From Bacteroides sp. (GTDB lineage Bacteria; Bacteroidota; Bacteroidia; Bacteroidales; Bacteroidaceae), in contig JAFUNS010000017.1 in the NCBI GenBank assembly GCA_017472925.1, positions 1 through 64,000 on the forward strand: DNA of 64,000 nucleotides. Direction: 5' to 3'. The position numbers and the translations under genes are program-made. Of the stretch, positions 1-7,776 are shown one piece after another (positions within the stretch are counted from its first letter, which is position 1; every line of letters begins with the position of its first letter). The notes below the pieces were generated by a model. The model made no database searches. It was not told the DNA's origin and saw only the letters and a list, made by a program, of their open reading frames with translations.

Positions 1-469
1 TCAATGCATCTTCAACCTTTGTAAAATCGAAAGCCCAATTAATCGGTAGATTTAAAATCTCATAAATGGTTCTACAGGCTTCGTCAACATTGGAATAATC
101 TTTGATTAATCCGACAAAAAGGTTCTTGTCAAAACCTTCGGTGCGAAGATAACCAGATAACCATTCCTGGCGTTCTTGTATCGTTAAAACCGTATCATAA
201 ACATTGATGTTGTTATGTTCATTGGTTGTACTTCGATAAAAGGGTATCGGGCATTCTTCTTGTGGTGGGGTGTCCAAGAACATATATCCCAAAGGTACAT
301 AGAACTTCTTGGCGAAGTCTTCAATATTCTTCATTGTTGGCAGTTTGGTACCTTCAATCCATTTTTGGAAATTGGTATCCTTTTGGGCATATTCATCAAC
401 ATCTTTTCCAACTCGTTTTATCGCCCAAGTCAGAATGTCAGGATTAATATGTACTCTTGTTGCTGCCAT
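1..469 (-). CDS. ImmA/IrrE-family (COG2856-like) regulator/metallopeptidase, N-terminal part, cut by window edge
   Basis: Reading the minus strand from the ATG at 469 gives 156 codons without a stop, running off the window start, so the C-terminus is missing. The protein begins MAATRVHINPDILTWA and continues with KWIEGTKLPTMKNIEDFAKK and YVPLGYMFLDTPP. This is the N-terminal pattern of Bacteroidetes XRE/ImmA-IrrE proteins, in which a short HTH-like segment precedes a zinc metallopeptidase domain. The HExxH motif that would confirm the peptidase would lie beyond the edge, so catalysis is inferred. Family members usually cleave or pair with a repressor or toxin of a mobile or defence locus, so the flank to the left is probably accessory DNA. 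A -33/-7 promoter lies 20 nt upstream. No forward ORF over this stretch looks real. Confidence 0.72.
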   Translation of the reverse strand, partial: MAATRVHINPDILTWAIKRVGKDVDEYAQKDTNFQKWIEGTKLPTMKNIEDFAKKFYVPLGYMFLDTPPQEECPIPFYRSTTNEHNNINVYDTVLTIQERQEWLSGYLRTEGFDKNLFVGLIKDYSNVDEACRTIYEILNLPINWAFDFTKVEDAL

Positions 470-488
470 TTCTTTACAAATTATATTA

Positions 489-519
489 CAAAGATATAAT
501 TAATCAATATATTGGTCAA
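489..519 (-). promoter_or_regulatory. Promoter of the ImmA/IrrE-like gene
   Basis: On the minus strand TTG (519-517) and TATCTTTG (496-489) are separated by 20 nt, a good match to the Bacteroidetes -33/-7 consensus. The predicted transcript starts about 15 nt before the ATG at 469. Confidence 0.6.
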
Positions 520-525
520 GTTTTC

Positions 526-542
526 AGCATAAAAACTATGCT
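526..542. promoter_or_regulatory. Palindrome AGCATA-N5-TATGCT just upstream of the promoter
   Basis: Perfect 6-bp inverted repeat with a 5-nt spacer, immediately upstream of the -33 box of the regulator-like gene. Its size and position suit an operator for a dimeric DNA-binding protein, possibly autoregulation; that role is inference. Confidence 0.35.
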
Positions 543-1151
543 AAAATTATGGAGTTATTGTACTATAATCTAATTAAGTGGTATAATCTGACTAACTATC
601 CATTCTTTGTAAAGTACATAATAGACTGTTGTCCGCCCTGAATGATACGGATTTGAATTCCACATTTTGAGAACAGGTACAAAGTGGGTATTCATCCATG
701 AATATTGACCCAAAACCGAAGTTAAACAGTTAAAAACTCAACGGATAATCCATAAAATATCGATTAATAAAGCGAAAAAAGGTATTTTCTCTACATTTTA
801 AAACCTTTCGTTTCCGTTCGAATCTTATATTCAAAATACATCGTCTATATAATCGATATGTATTAACTATATAATCAAAGCATTATATTTATATATTCAA
901 AGTGCTTTAAATATAAAATATATGCTGATAATCAACAAAATACAGATATTTGTATCTGTTTATTAAAGCAAGAACATTTATTCATGTAGATAAATTTTTC
1001 TCTACATGTTCTCTACATGGCGTAATGTATTGATTATCAGATTCGCTGTAGAGATGTAGAGAAATTATCTAAAAATTAATATTTGTAATTAAAAAGAATA
1101 CTTCCCTGAATAATGCCAGCCATTTGTCGAATGGATGCACCAATTTACCTA
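543..1151. other. Non-coding AT-rich stretch with repeated TTCTCTACAT boxes
   Basis: No convincing gene is seen here on either strand. TTCTCTACAT occurs directly at 787-796, 998-1007 and 1009-1018 (the last two 11 nt apart) and inverted as ATGTAGAGAA at 1054-1063, with a further half site at 1047-1054. An 11-bp inverted repeat (CTGATAATCAA at 925-935, its complement at 1030-1040) brackets the direct pair, and ACAGATA-TTTG-TATCTGT lies at 942-959. The clustering looks like a protein-binding or recombination region at the edge of an accessory segment; no att duplication or integrase is visible. Confidence 0.5.
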
Positions 1152-2354
1152 TCAGTCTTTTTGCAATCGTTTCATGCTTTCGGTGGTAAGTTCTGAAATT
1201 ACTTCTGATGAGAGGCGCATGCTTAATGCCGGATCCAAGTGATATTGTTCACCCAGTTCCCGTTGGATTTTGTCCAATTGGCTGAAGCTTGTGAGGCTCT
1301 GTTTTTGGAAGTCGGCATCATCCAATGTCATGTTCTGGGCTGTATAGATGCCGTTGATGACTTTTTCTGCCCGTTTGCGGAATTCTTTCTTGAAGATTCG
1401 TTCAGCAGTTTGCTGATACTCTGCAGCCTTTTCATCGTGTGCGTTTGGCGTTTGTTGGCGTCGGAGTATGGAATCAGTGGAAGTGGATAGGGTGTAGGAA
1501 GTTGCTTCGTCCGGCAACTCAGCCTTGTTGCTGGGTGGAAGTTCCTTGCGGTGCATTTCCACTTCTTGGGCAAAATGGATGCTTTCTTCCGTTGTGTTCT
1601 CGTCCTTAATGCCATGATATACCAATGTAAGTACACCTATAACGGCAACTCCCTTCAGAAGGCTTACTCCCCAATCGGTATAGCAAGATTGCTTCAAAGC
1701 TTTTCGCAATTGTCCCACGGTGGCATATCGCTTTTCGGGATGCTTGTCAGTTGCCCGACGGATGACTTGTTGTATGCCGATAGAGAGGTGGGAGAAACTG
1801 AATAGAAACTCCATGACCTTCCCCAATGAATAGATATCGCAAGCGGTGGGCTGTTGTATCTCTTCTTGATGGAACAATTCTGGAGCAGAATATTTTTCTT
1901 TAATCAGAAAAAAGGAAGGTTCGCAATTGAGGTAGGAACCTGCAGGATGGGCCAACTTCACATCAAGTGCCCGGCGGGTGATAAGTATGTTTTCCGGTCG
2001 AATGTTCAGATGACTGATACCTTTGCTGTGCAGATATTCCACGGCATCGAGCAATTGCATCATGATCTTCCTTGCTTGTGATTCGGTGTGAAGGTTAATC
2101 GACTCCTCTACCACGGCTCTATGGAGCGGTAGGGCGGCTACGTATTCCATGGCGATGTATTCCCCCTTATCGTCCTTGTCCATCGCAAGATAGCGCAACA
2201 GGTTAGGGTGTGTACATTGCTTTCCTGTTTCCCATTCTTCGGCAAAGGCACGACGATACGCCTCAATAGCAGCAAACTCCTTACAGGGACGCTTGATGTA
2301 AATCTTCTGTTTGTCCTTGTAGGTACCTATGGTGAGTGGTTCGGTTATTTTCAT
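1152..2354 (-). CDS. Membrane-anchored protein pseudokinase (Ser/Thr kinase fold)
   Basis: 400 aa. Residues 1-220 follow the eukaryotic-type protein kinase fold: KIYIKRP holds the lysine of the VAIK position (K21), AMEYV is the hinge, the catalytic-loop position reads SHLNIRPEN (114-122), YSAPEL (155-160) is the APE motif, and CDIYSLGKVMEFL follows. The HRD aspartate is N117 and the DFG position reads HPA (136-138), so both metal/catalytic aspartates are absent. A transmembrane helix lies at about 231-248, followed by a C-terminal region of about 150 residues rich in charged helices. The protein is probably a non-catalytic scaffold or sensor facing the cytoplasm; its partner is unknown. The -7 box TAAGTTTG ends 4 nt before the ATG, so the mRNA may be leaderless. 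It diverges from the aminotransferase gene. Confidence 0.8.
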   Translation of the reverse strand: MKITEPLTIGTYKDKQKIYIKRPCKEFAAIEAYRRAFAEEWETGKQCTHPNLLRYLAMDKDDKGEYIAMEYVAALPLHRAVVEESINLHTESQARKIMMQLLDAVEYLHSKGISHLNIRPENILITRRALDVKLAHPAGSYLNCEPSFFLIKEKYSAPELFHQEEIQQPTACDIYSLGKVMEFLFSFSHLSIGIQQVIRRATDKHPEKRYATVGQLRKALKQSCYTDWGVSLLKGVAVIGVLTLVYHGIKDENTTEESIHFAQEVEMHRKELPPSNKAELPDEATSYTLSTSTDSILRRQQTPNAHDEKAAEYQQTAERIFKKEFRKRAEKVINGIYTAQNMTLDDADFQKQSLTSFSQLDKIQRELGEQYHLDPALSMRLSSEVISELTTESMKRLQKD

Positions 2355-2358
2355 GCGA

Positions 2359-2390
2359 CAAACTTAAGGCTTTTTTCTCAATTAACCAAA
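2359..2390 (-). promoter_or_regulatory. Promoter of the pseudokinase gene (leaderless type)
   Basis: Minus-strand TTTG (2390-2387), 20 nt, TAAGTTTG (2366-2359), then 4 nt to the ATG at 2354. Transcription would start at or beside the start codon. The -33 box is only 6 nt from that of the divergent aminotransferase promoter. Confidence 0.65.
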
Positions 2391-2396
2391 GATTTG

Positions 2397-2428
2397 TTTG
2401 CTTGGTTGCCGATGAAACTGTATCTTTG
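2397..2428 (+). promoter_or_regulatory. Promoter of the aminotransferase-permease operon
   Basis: TTTG (2397-2400), 20 nt, TATCTTTG (2421-2428), which is the full Bacteroidetes consensus, about 30 nt before the ATG at 2458. Confidence 0.7.
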
Positions 2429-2457
2429 CATTTCATTTTAAATATATCAATAACAAT

Positions 2458-3660
2458 ATGCCAACAATATCCATACGAGGAAACGAGATGCCGGCGTCGC
2501 CTATCCGGAAATTAGCTCCGCTGGCTGATGCTGCCAAGCAAAAGGGAATTCATGTGTATCACTTGAATATCGGTCAGCCCGACCTTCCCACTCCACGAGC
2601 GGCCCTCGATGCGATTCATAATATAGACCGAAAGGTTTTGGAATATAGCCCCAGCCAAGGTTATCGCAGTTATCGCGAAAAGTTGGTGGGCTATTATAAG
2701 AAGTATGACATCAATCTTACCGCCGACGATATCATCATTACCACCGGTGGCTCGGAAGCCGTTTTGTTCGCTTTCTTAAGCTGTCTGAATCCGGGTGATG
2801 AAATCATTGTGCCCGAACCTGCTTATGCCAACTATATGGCATTTGCCATTTCGGCTGGTGCAGTTATCCGTACAGTAACTACTACCATTGAAGAGGGTTT
2901 CTCCTTGCCTAAGGTAGAAAAGTTCGAAGAACTCATCAACGAACGCACCAAAGCCATCTTGATTTGTAACCCCAATAACCCAACCGGTTATCTGTATACC
3001 CGTCGGGAAATGAATCAGATACGCGATATGGTGAAGAAGTATGACCTTTACTTGTTCTCCGATGAAGTATATCGTGAATTCATTTATACCGGTTCGCCTT
3101 ATATTTCGGCCTGCCATTTGGAAGGCATCGAACAGAATGTGGTGCTGATTGACTCTGTATCAAAGCGTTATTCAGAATGTGGTATCCGTATTGGTGCTCT
3201 CATCACTAAGAACGAAGAAGTACGCAAGGCTGTAATGAAGTTCTGTCAGGCTCGTTTGAGTCCTCCATTGATTGGGCAGATAGCTGCAGAAGCCTCGCTC
3301 GATGCTCCTGAAGAATATGCACGCGATACATACGATGAATATGTAGAGCGCCGTAAGTGCTTGATTGATGGATTGAACCGCATACCTGGTGTATATTCGC
3401 CCATCCCCATGGGTGCCTTCTATACTGTAGCCAAACTTCCTGTAGACGATTGCGAGAAGTTCTGTGCATGGTGCTTGTCCGACTTCAATTACGAAGGCGA
3501 AACCGTTATGATGGCTCCTGCAACTGGTTTTTATACCACTCCAGGTGCCGGCAAGAACGAAGTCCGTATTGCTTACGTACTGAAGAAAGAAGACTTGGTG
3601 CGTGCCTTGTTCGTGCTTCGTAAGGCTCTCGAAGCCTATCCGGGCAGAGTGGAGGAGTAA
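2458..3660 (+). CDS. PLP-dependent aminotransferase (class I/II, aspartate aminotransferase-like)
   Basis: 400 aa, the usual length for fold-type I aminotransferases. Visible landmarks are NIGQPDLPTP near residue 37, TTGGSEAV (95-102), the cofactor-binding NPNNPTG (171-177), SDEVY (201-205) that positions the pyridine ring, and the Schiff-base lysine in DSVSKRYS (K236), followed by CGIRIG with a phosphate-binding arginine. The enzyme exchanges amino groups between an amino acid and a 2-oxo acid in the cytosol; the exact substrate (aspartate, aromatic or other) cannot be told from sequence. It starts a two-gene operon: only 3 nt separate its stop from the next ATG. A consensus promoter lies just upstream. 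Confidence 0.88.
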   Translation: MPTISIRGNEMPASPIRKLAPLADAAKQKGIHVYHLNIGQPDLPTPRAALDAIHNIDRKVLEYSPSQGYRSYREKLVGYYKKYDINLTADDIIITTGGSEAVLFAFLSCLNPGDEIIVPEPAYANYMAFAISAGAVIRTVTTTIEEGFSLPKVEKFEELINERTKAILICNPNNPTGYLYTRREMNQIRDMVKKYDLYLFSDEVYREFIYTGSPYISACHLEGIEQNVVLIDSVSKRYSECGIRIGALITKNEEVRKAVMKFCQARLSPPLIGQIAAEASLDAPEEYARDTYDEYVERRKCLIDGLNRIPGVYSPIPMGAFYTVAKLPVDDCEKFCAWCLSDFNYEGETVMMAPATGFYTTPGAGKNEVRIAYVLKKEDLVRALFVLRKALEAYPGRVEE

Positions 3661-3663
3661 GCA

Positions 3664-4911
3664 ATGAACTGGAAACTCTTTGTTGCCCGTCGCATCTATC
3701 GTAGCAAGGAGGGCGGTAAGGAAATATCCAAGCCGGCCGTCCGCATTGCTATGGCAGGGATAGCTATTGGCTTGGCGGTGATGATTGTGGCCGTGGCTGT
3801 GGTTATCGGCTTCAAGCATCAGGTGCGCAACAAAGTGGTAGGCATTGGCTCCGATGTATTGGTCACCAATTTCGACCAACAAAAATCTTATGAAACAGTT
3901 CCTATAGTGGCGGGCGATAGTGTGCTTGCCCAATTACGTTCGGTAGAAGGTGTGAAGCATGTTCAGCGCTATTCTACCAAACCTGGTATGATTATGACCG
4001 ATGACAATTTCATGGGCATGGTCTTGAAGGGAGTGGCCAATGAGTATGATTGGACTTTCTTGAAGGGGCATTTGTTGGAAGGGGAGATACCCCTGTTCTC
4101 GGATACGGCATCGACCAATCAAGTGTTGGTGTCGAAAACCATCGCCAACAAACTCAATTTGCAAACGGGTGAAAAACTATATACCTATTATATAGAGGGA
4201 GAGAAGGTGCGTGCCCGTAGATTGGAGGTAGCAGGCATCTATCAGACTAACTTTACGGCTTATGATGATGTTTTCCTTATCACTGACCTTTATACAGTAA
4301 ACCGATTGAACAATTGGAAGACCGACCAAGTAAGCGGCATGGAAGTGGCCATTACCGATTATAATCGGTTGGAAGAAATGAAGGAAGGCATCAGTAGCCT
4401 TGTGGGTATGCAGACTGACCGATATGGTGGCATTTATTATGTGCAGACGGTAGAAGAAGCCAATCCTCAAATCTTTGCATGGCTTGATTTGCTTGATTTG
4501 AATGTATGGGTGATTCTAATCCTAATGACAGGTGTAGCGGGCTTTACTATGATATCGGGCTTGCTTATCATTATCCTTGAACGTACAAACATGATTGGGG
4601 TGCTGAAAGCCTTGGGTGCAGACAATACAGCTATCAGAAAGGTGTTCCTCAGCTTCTCTGTTTTCTTGATAGGTCGAGGTATGGTGTGGGGAAATGTCAT
4701 TGGATTGTTGTTCATTCTCATACAATCGCAATTCAATCTCTTTAAGTTAGATCCTTCCATTTATTATATAGACCATGTGCCGGTAGAGTTCAACTTATGG
4801 CTATATCTGTTGCTCAATGTGTGTACATTGATTGTCTCTGTCCTGATGCTGGTAGGCCCGTCCTATCTCATTGCACACATCCATCCGGCCAAATCCATTC
4901 GTTTTGAATAG
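3664..4911 (+). CDS. LolC/LolE-type FtsX-family ABC transporter permease
   Basis: 415 aa inner-membrane protein with the MacB/FtsX layout: one transmembrane helix at about 26-50, a large periplasmic domain (about 55-275), then three C-terminal helices around NVWVILILMTGVAGF, FSVFLIGRGMVWG and LWLYLLLNVCTLIV. ERTNMIGVLKALGA before the third helix is the cytoplasmic coupling segment conserved in LolC/E. The likely role is passing lipoproteins to a periplasmic carrier. No cognate ATPase is adjacent, as is usual in Bacteroidetes where LolD lies elsewhere. It is translationally close to the aminotransferase gene. Its TAG stop abuts the convergent Sel1-repeat gene with no bases between. Confidence 0.82.
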   Translation: MNWKLFVARRIYRSKEGGKEISKPAVRIAMAGIAIGLAVMIVAVAVVIGFKHQVRNKVVGIGSDVLVTNFDQQKSYETVPIVAGDSVLAQLRSVEGVKHVQRYSTKPGMIMTDDNFMGMVLKGVANEYDWTFLKGHLLEGEIPLFSDTASTNQVLVSKTIANKLNLQTGEKLYTYYIEGEKVRARRLEVAGIYQTNFTAYDDVFLITDLYTVNRLNNWKTDQVSGMEVAITDYNRLEEMKEGISSLVGMQTDRYGGIYYVQTVEEANPQIFAWLDLLDLNVWVILILMTGVAGFTMISGLLIIILERTNMIGVLKALGADNTAIRKVFLSFSVFLIGRGMVWGNVIGLLFILIQSQFNLFKLDPSIYYIDHVPVEFNLWLYLLLNVCTLIVSVLMLVGPSYLIAHIHPAKSIRFE

Positions 4912-5982
4912 TTATCCTAATCGTTTGATTGCCAAATGATGTCCTTCTTCGGCCGCTTTGTGATACCATTTCATAGCTAATACTATATTGTGCTCACCTA
5001 TCCATCCTTCTTCATAGGCTTGTCCGATGCGGTAATGTGCATAAGGATCGGTGGATAGTAGGTATGCTTCGAAAGCTTTCTTTAAATTGGGCTTTACTTT
5101 ACCGCAACCTTTACGATAGAGGTCGCCCAAATTAGTGGGGGCATAAAGGGTATCGCCAGCTTTATAGGCTTCTGTAAACCAATAAATGGCTTCTTCACCA
5201 TCTATAGGTATTCCAATGCCTTCTTGATGAATGGTACCTATATCGTTGAGTACTACTCCCTGCAATTGCAAACCACTATCGTATTCATCGACTAATTCAA
5301 GTAAATGATCTACATCTTCTTGTGAATAGGTCTCATAAGTTTCAGAACCATCCAATTGCCAGGACTTTACCCTACCAATGGGCACATGTTGAGGAATATC
5401 CACTTCCACTTCCTCATCAAGATTGTCGATAGGAATCTCATCCCAATCATCGAAACTGGGAAGTAAATTATTTCTAAGCATGTATTGTATATAGCCGTAG
5501 ATACGTGGGGTAGATGAATGGAGATTTACACCAAATGGATAAAGAATATCTTCTGATACATAATGGAAGTCGTTAAAGGCTTGTGAAAAGAAGTAGCGGG
5601 GCACTACAGTAAGTGTTCCTTTTAATCGGGCTATTTCTTCGGAAATGGTATTTTCTACCCATTCTTCGTTCATCTGTTGGTAGATGTGATTTATGTTCAT
5701 GTTTCCATCCAGATACTTGGTCAGTGTATCTACCAGATAAGGAAAGAACTTCAAGTCATCATAAGCAGCCAGATTGTCTATGCTGATGGTATAAGTGTCT
5801 TTTAGATTGTAACTTATTATAAATAAGGTAGTAGACTTGCCTTCTCGATAAAAGTACCAGTTAATGCTTTCACCGGGTACTTCGAAATGATGTCTGAGTT
5901 GCAATTCGGGAATATCCAGATATTCCTTGAACGCTAGAAAGTCGAGCGATGCCTTTGAATGGATAGTAACAGTAGTATTCAT
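4912..5982 (-). CDS. Sel1-like repeat protein
   Basis: 356 aa, acidic, without signal peptide or membrane segment, so probably cytosolic. The C-terminal 120 residues contain Sel1/TPR-like units: GEEAIYWFTEAYKAGD, LGDLYRKGCGKVKPNLKKA and a final AMKWYHKAAEEGHHLAIKRL. The N-terminal 230 residues match no family I recognise. Sel1 repeats generally bind partner proteins; nothing in the neighbourhood fixes the partner. The minus-strand promoter TTTG-N19-TATCTTTG ends 4 nt before the ATG, predicting a leaderless transcript and supporting this start. Confidence 0.72.
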   Translation of the reverse strand: MNTTVTIHSKASLDFLAFKEYLDIPELQLRHHFEVPGESINWYFYREGKSTTLFIISYNLKDTYTISIDNLAAYDDLKFFPYLVDTLTKYLDGNMNINHIYQQMNEEWVENTISEEIARLKGTLTVVPRYFFSQAFNDFHYVSEDILYPFGVNLHSSTPRIYGYIQYMLRNNLLPSFDDWDEIPIDNLDEEVEVDIPQHVPIGRVKSWQLDGSETYETYSQEDVDHLLELVDEYDSGLQLQGVVLNDIGTIHQEGIGIPIDGEEAIYWFTEAYKAGDTLYAPTNLGDLYRKGCGKVKPNLKKAFEAYLLSTDPYAHYRIGQAYEEGWIGEHNIVLAMKWYHKAAEEGHHLAIKRLG

Positions 5983-5986
5983 GTTA

Positions 5987-6017
5987 CAAAGATAATGCTT
6001 TGAGTGAATGTATCAAA
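5987..6017 (-). promoter_or_regulatory. Promoter of the Sel1-repeat gene (leaderless type)
   Basis: Minus-strand TTTG (6017-6014), 19 nt, TATCTTTG (5994-5987), then TAAC and the ATG at 5982. Confidence 0.65.
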
Positions 6018-6037
6018 ATAATAAAGGTCTATCATAC

Positions 6038-6073
6038 AATGTATCATTCTGAACATGCTCAGAATGATACATT
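6038..6073. terminator. 15-bp perfect hairpin downstream of catalase
   Basis: Arms 6038-6052 and 6059-6073 are perfectly complementary with a 6-nt loop. It sits between the catalase stop and the Sel1 promoter and probably ends the catalase transcript, although there is no long U-tract. Confidence 0.5.
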
Positions 6074-6108
6074 ATGAAAGATTTATTTATGTCACACCCT
6101 TGAAAGAT

Positions 6109-7614
6109 TCACTCGGAAGTAATCTTCAATCGTTCTTCTTCGCTGAGTGAAGCCAAATGTTCTACCCATACAAGGTCCAGATTCATGGCTTCGGCCAATC
6201 GAGTGCCATATTCTTTGTCGGCTAAGTAGCAATGGGCTGCATGGCGATATTTGATGTTGTACGTTACGGGTTTCATGTCGGCAACGGTATTTTGTATCAA
6301 TAGCTTACGCTTGTCTTCTTTCATCAATCTATAAAGGTTCCCCGGTTGGTAAAAACAATTGTCCGTTCGGTCTTCATAGGGATTGTGTCGCATAGACAAT
6401 CCTTCGGTAGGTGATGTAGGATAAGAAGTGCCGGCCTTTGTATTCCATTCTCCGATACTATTGGGTGAATATCCCTTAGTTGCACCATTGTTGCCATCTA
6501 CCCGCATTTGTCCGTCGCGATGATAACTATGCATGGGGCAACGTGGACGATTTACTGGTATTTGGTCGTGATTTACTCCCAACCGATAACGTTGTGCATC
6601 GCCGTATGAGAATAATCTTCCTTGTAGTAACTTGTCGGGTGAAAGTCCTAATCCGGGTACAATGTGCGTTGGATTAAAAGCCGCTTGTTCCACATCGGCA
6701 AAATAGTTGTCTGGATTACGATTCAGTTCCATGACGCCGACTTCTATCAACGGAAATTCCTTATGACTCCATACTTTGGTAATGTCAAATGGATTTTCCT
6801 TATATGTTGCGGCTTGTTCTTCGGTCATGATTTGGAAGTAGAGTGTCCATCGTGGATAATCCCCTTGAGCTATGGCATTGAACAAGTCGCGTTGGTGACT
6901 TTCGCGATCGTTTGCAACAATAGCAGCGGCTTCTTCATTGCTTAAGTTCTTAATTCCTTGTTGGGTACGCCAATGGTATTTCACCCAAAACCTTTTTCCT
7001 TCTTTGTTGATAAGACTATAGGTGTGAGAACCGAAACCATGCATATGTCTATAACTGGCAGGAATACCTCGGTCGGACATAACAATTGTGATTTGATGGA
7101 GAGCTTCGGGTAACATTGTCCAAAAATCCCAATTGGTTTGTGGAGAACGGAGATTGGTTTGCGGGTCTCTCTTTACGGAATGATTCAAATCTGGGAATTG
7201 AAGCGGATCGCGAATAAAAAATACAGGGGTATTGTTACCAACTAAATCCCAATTTCCTTCTTCTGTATAAAACTTCACGGCAAATCCGCGGATATCGCGC
7301 TCTGCATCCGCAGCACCTCGCTCACCTGCTACAGTAGAGAAACGTACGAATACATCCGTCTGCTTGCCCACTTCAGAAAAGAGTTTGGCAGAGGTGTAAA
7401 GTGTTACATCTTGGGTTACGGTAAAAGTTCCGAAAGCTCCGCTACCTTTGGCATGCATCCGTCGTTCAGGGATGACTTCGCGATCAAAGTGGGCTAACTT
7501 CTCGATGAGCCATGTATCTTCCAAAGTTATTGGGCCTCGTTGTCCGGCGGTAAGCGAATGGGTATTGTTTTCTACCGGTGCCCCGTTCTCGTGGGTAAGG
7601 AATTTCTCTTCCAT
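6109..7614 (-). CDS. katA: Monofunctional haem catalase
   Basis: 501 aa, the size of small-subunit (clade 3) catalases. It converts hydrogen peroxide to water and oxygen and protects this anaerobe during oxygen exposure. The distal histidine is H54 ([12 protein letters not shown]), the distal asparagine N127 ([11 protein letters not shown]), and the proximal haem tyrosine Y337 in [32 protein letters not shown] is the catalase signature region. There is no signal peptide, so it is cytosolic. It appears monocistronic, with a -7 box upstream and a strong hairpin downstream. OxyR control is usual for Bacteroides catalases, but I cannot recognise an OxyR site here. B. fragilis calls its enzyme KatB. 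Confidence 0.96.
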   Translation of the reverse strand: MEEKFLTHENGAPVENNTHSLTAGQRGPITLEDTWLIEKLAHFDREVIPERRMHAKGSGAFGTFTVTQDVTLYTSAKLFSEVGKQTDVFVRFSTVAGERGAADAERDIRGFAVKFYTEEGNWDLVGNNTPVFFIRDPLQFPDLNHSVKRDPQTNLRSPQTNWDFWTMLPEALHQITIVMSDRGIPASYRHMHGFGSHTYSLINKEGKRFWVKYHWRTQQGIKNLSNEEAAAIVANDRESHQRDLFNAIAQGDYPRWTLYFQIMTEEQAATYKENPFDITKVWSHKEFPLIEVGVMELNRNPDNYFADVEQAAFNPTHIVPGLGLSPDKLLQGRLFSYGDAQRYRLGVNHDQIPVNRPRCPMHSYHRDGQMRVDGNNGATKGYSPNSIGEWNTKAGTSYPTSPTEGLSMRHNPYEDRTDNCFYQPGNLYRLMKEDKRKLLIQNTVADMKPVTYNIKYRHAAHCYLADKEYGTRLAEAMNLDLVWVEHLASLSEEERLKITSE

Positions 7615-7657
7615 AAATAGTCTGTTTAGTGGTTGTTTAATAACTGTTTACTTATAA

Positions 7658-7665
7658 CAAACTTA
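7658..7665 (-). promoter_or_regulatory. -7 box of the catalase gene
   Basis: TAAGTTTG on the minus strand about 43 nt before the ATG. No good TTTG is found at the -33 distance, which would suit activator-dependent expression. Confidence 0.45.
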
Positions 7666-7737
7666 TTTATGAGATTGTTTTGAGGATGTATACTTATGTG
7701 AAGATGTGTTGTATATATAATTAATGAGTCTGTGCCT

Positions 7738-7770
7738 AAAAAAAGTGGATGCGTATTTCTACACACCCAC
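7738..7770 (-). terminator. Terminator of lysA
   Basis: On the minus strand a 10-bp stem (7770-7761 with 7754-7745, two G-U pairs) is followed by seven U. The GTGGATG core is shared with terminators at 28.2, 51.3 and 55.2 kb. Confidence 0.75.
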
Positions 7771-7776
7771 AATCAT

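Noticed and set aside
215-503. Three overlapping forward ORFs near the left edge
   Set aside because: They lie opposite the minus-strand ImmA/IrrE-like frame, which has a family match and a promoter. Their products are low-complexity.
3172-3933. 253-codon open frame on the minus strand
   Set aside because: It is antisense to the aminotransferase and permease genes, which have clear catalytic motifs. Its product has no recognisable domain.
4905-4920. Frameshift or gene fusion at the abutting stops of the permease and Sel1 genes
   Set aside because: Both reading frames end normally with conserved C-termini; the genes are simply convergent with no gap. The same holds at 33009-33012 and 22711-22719.
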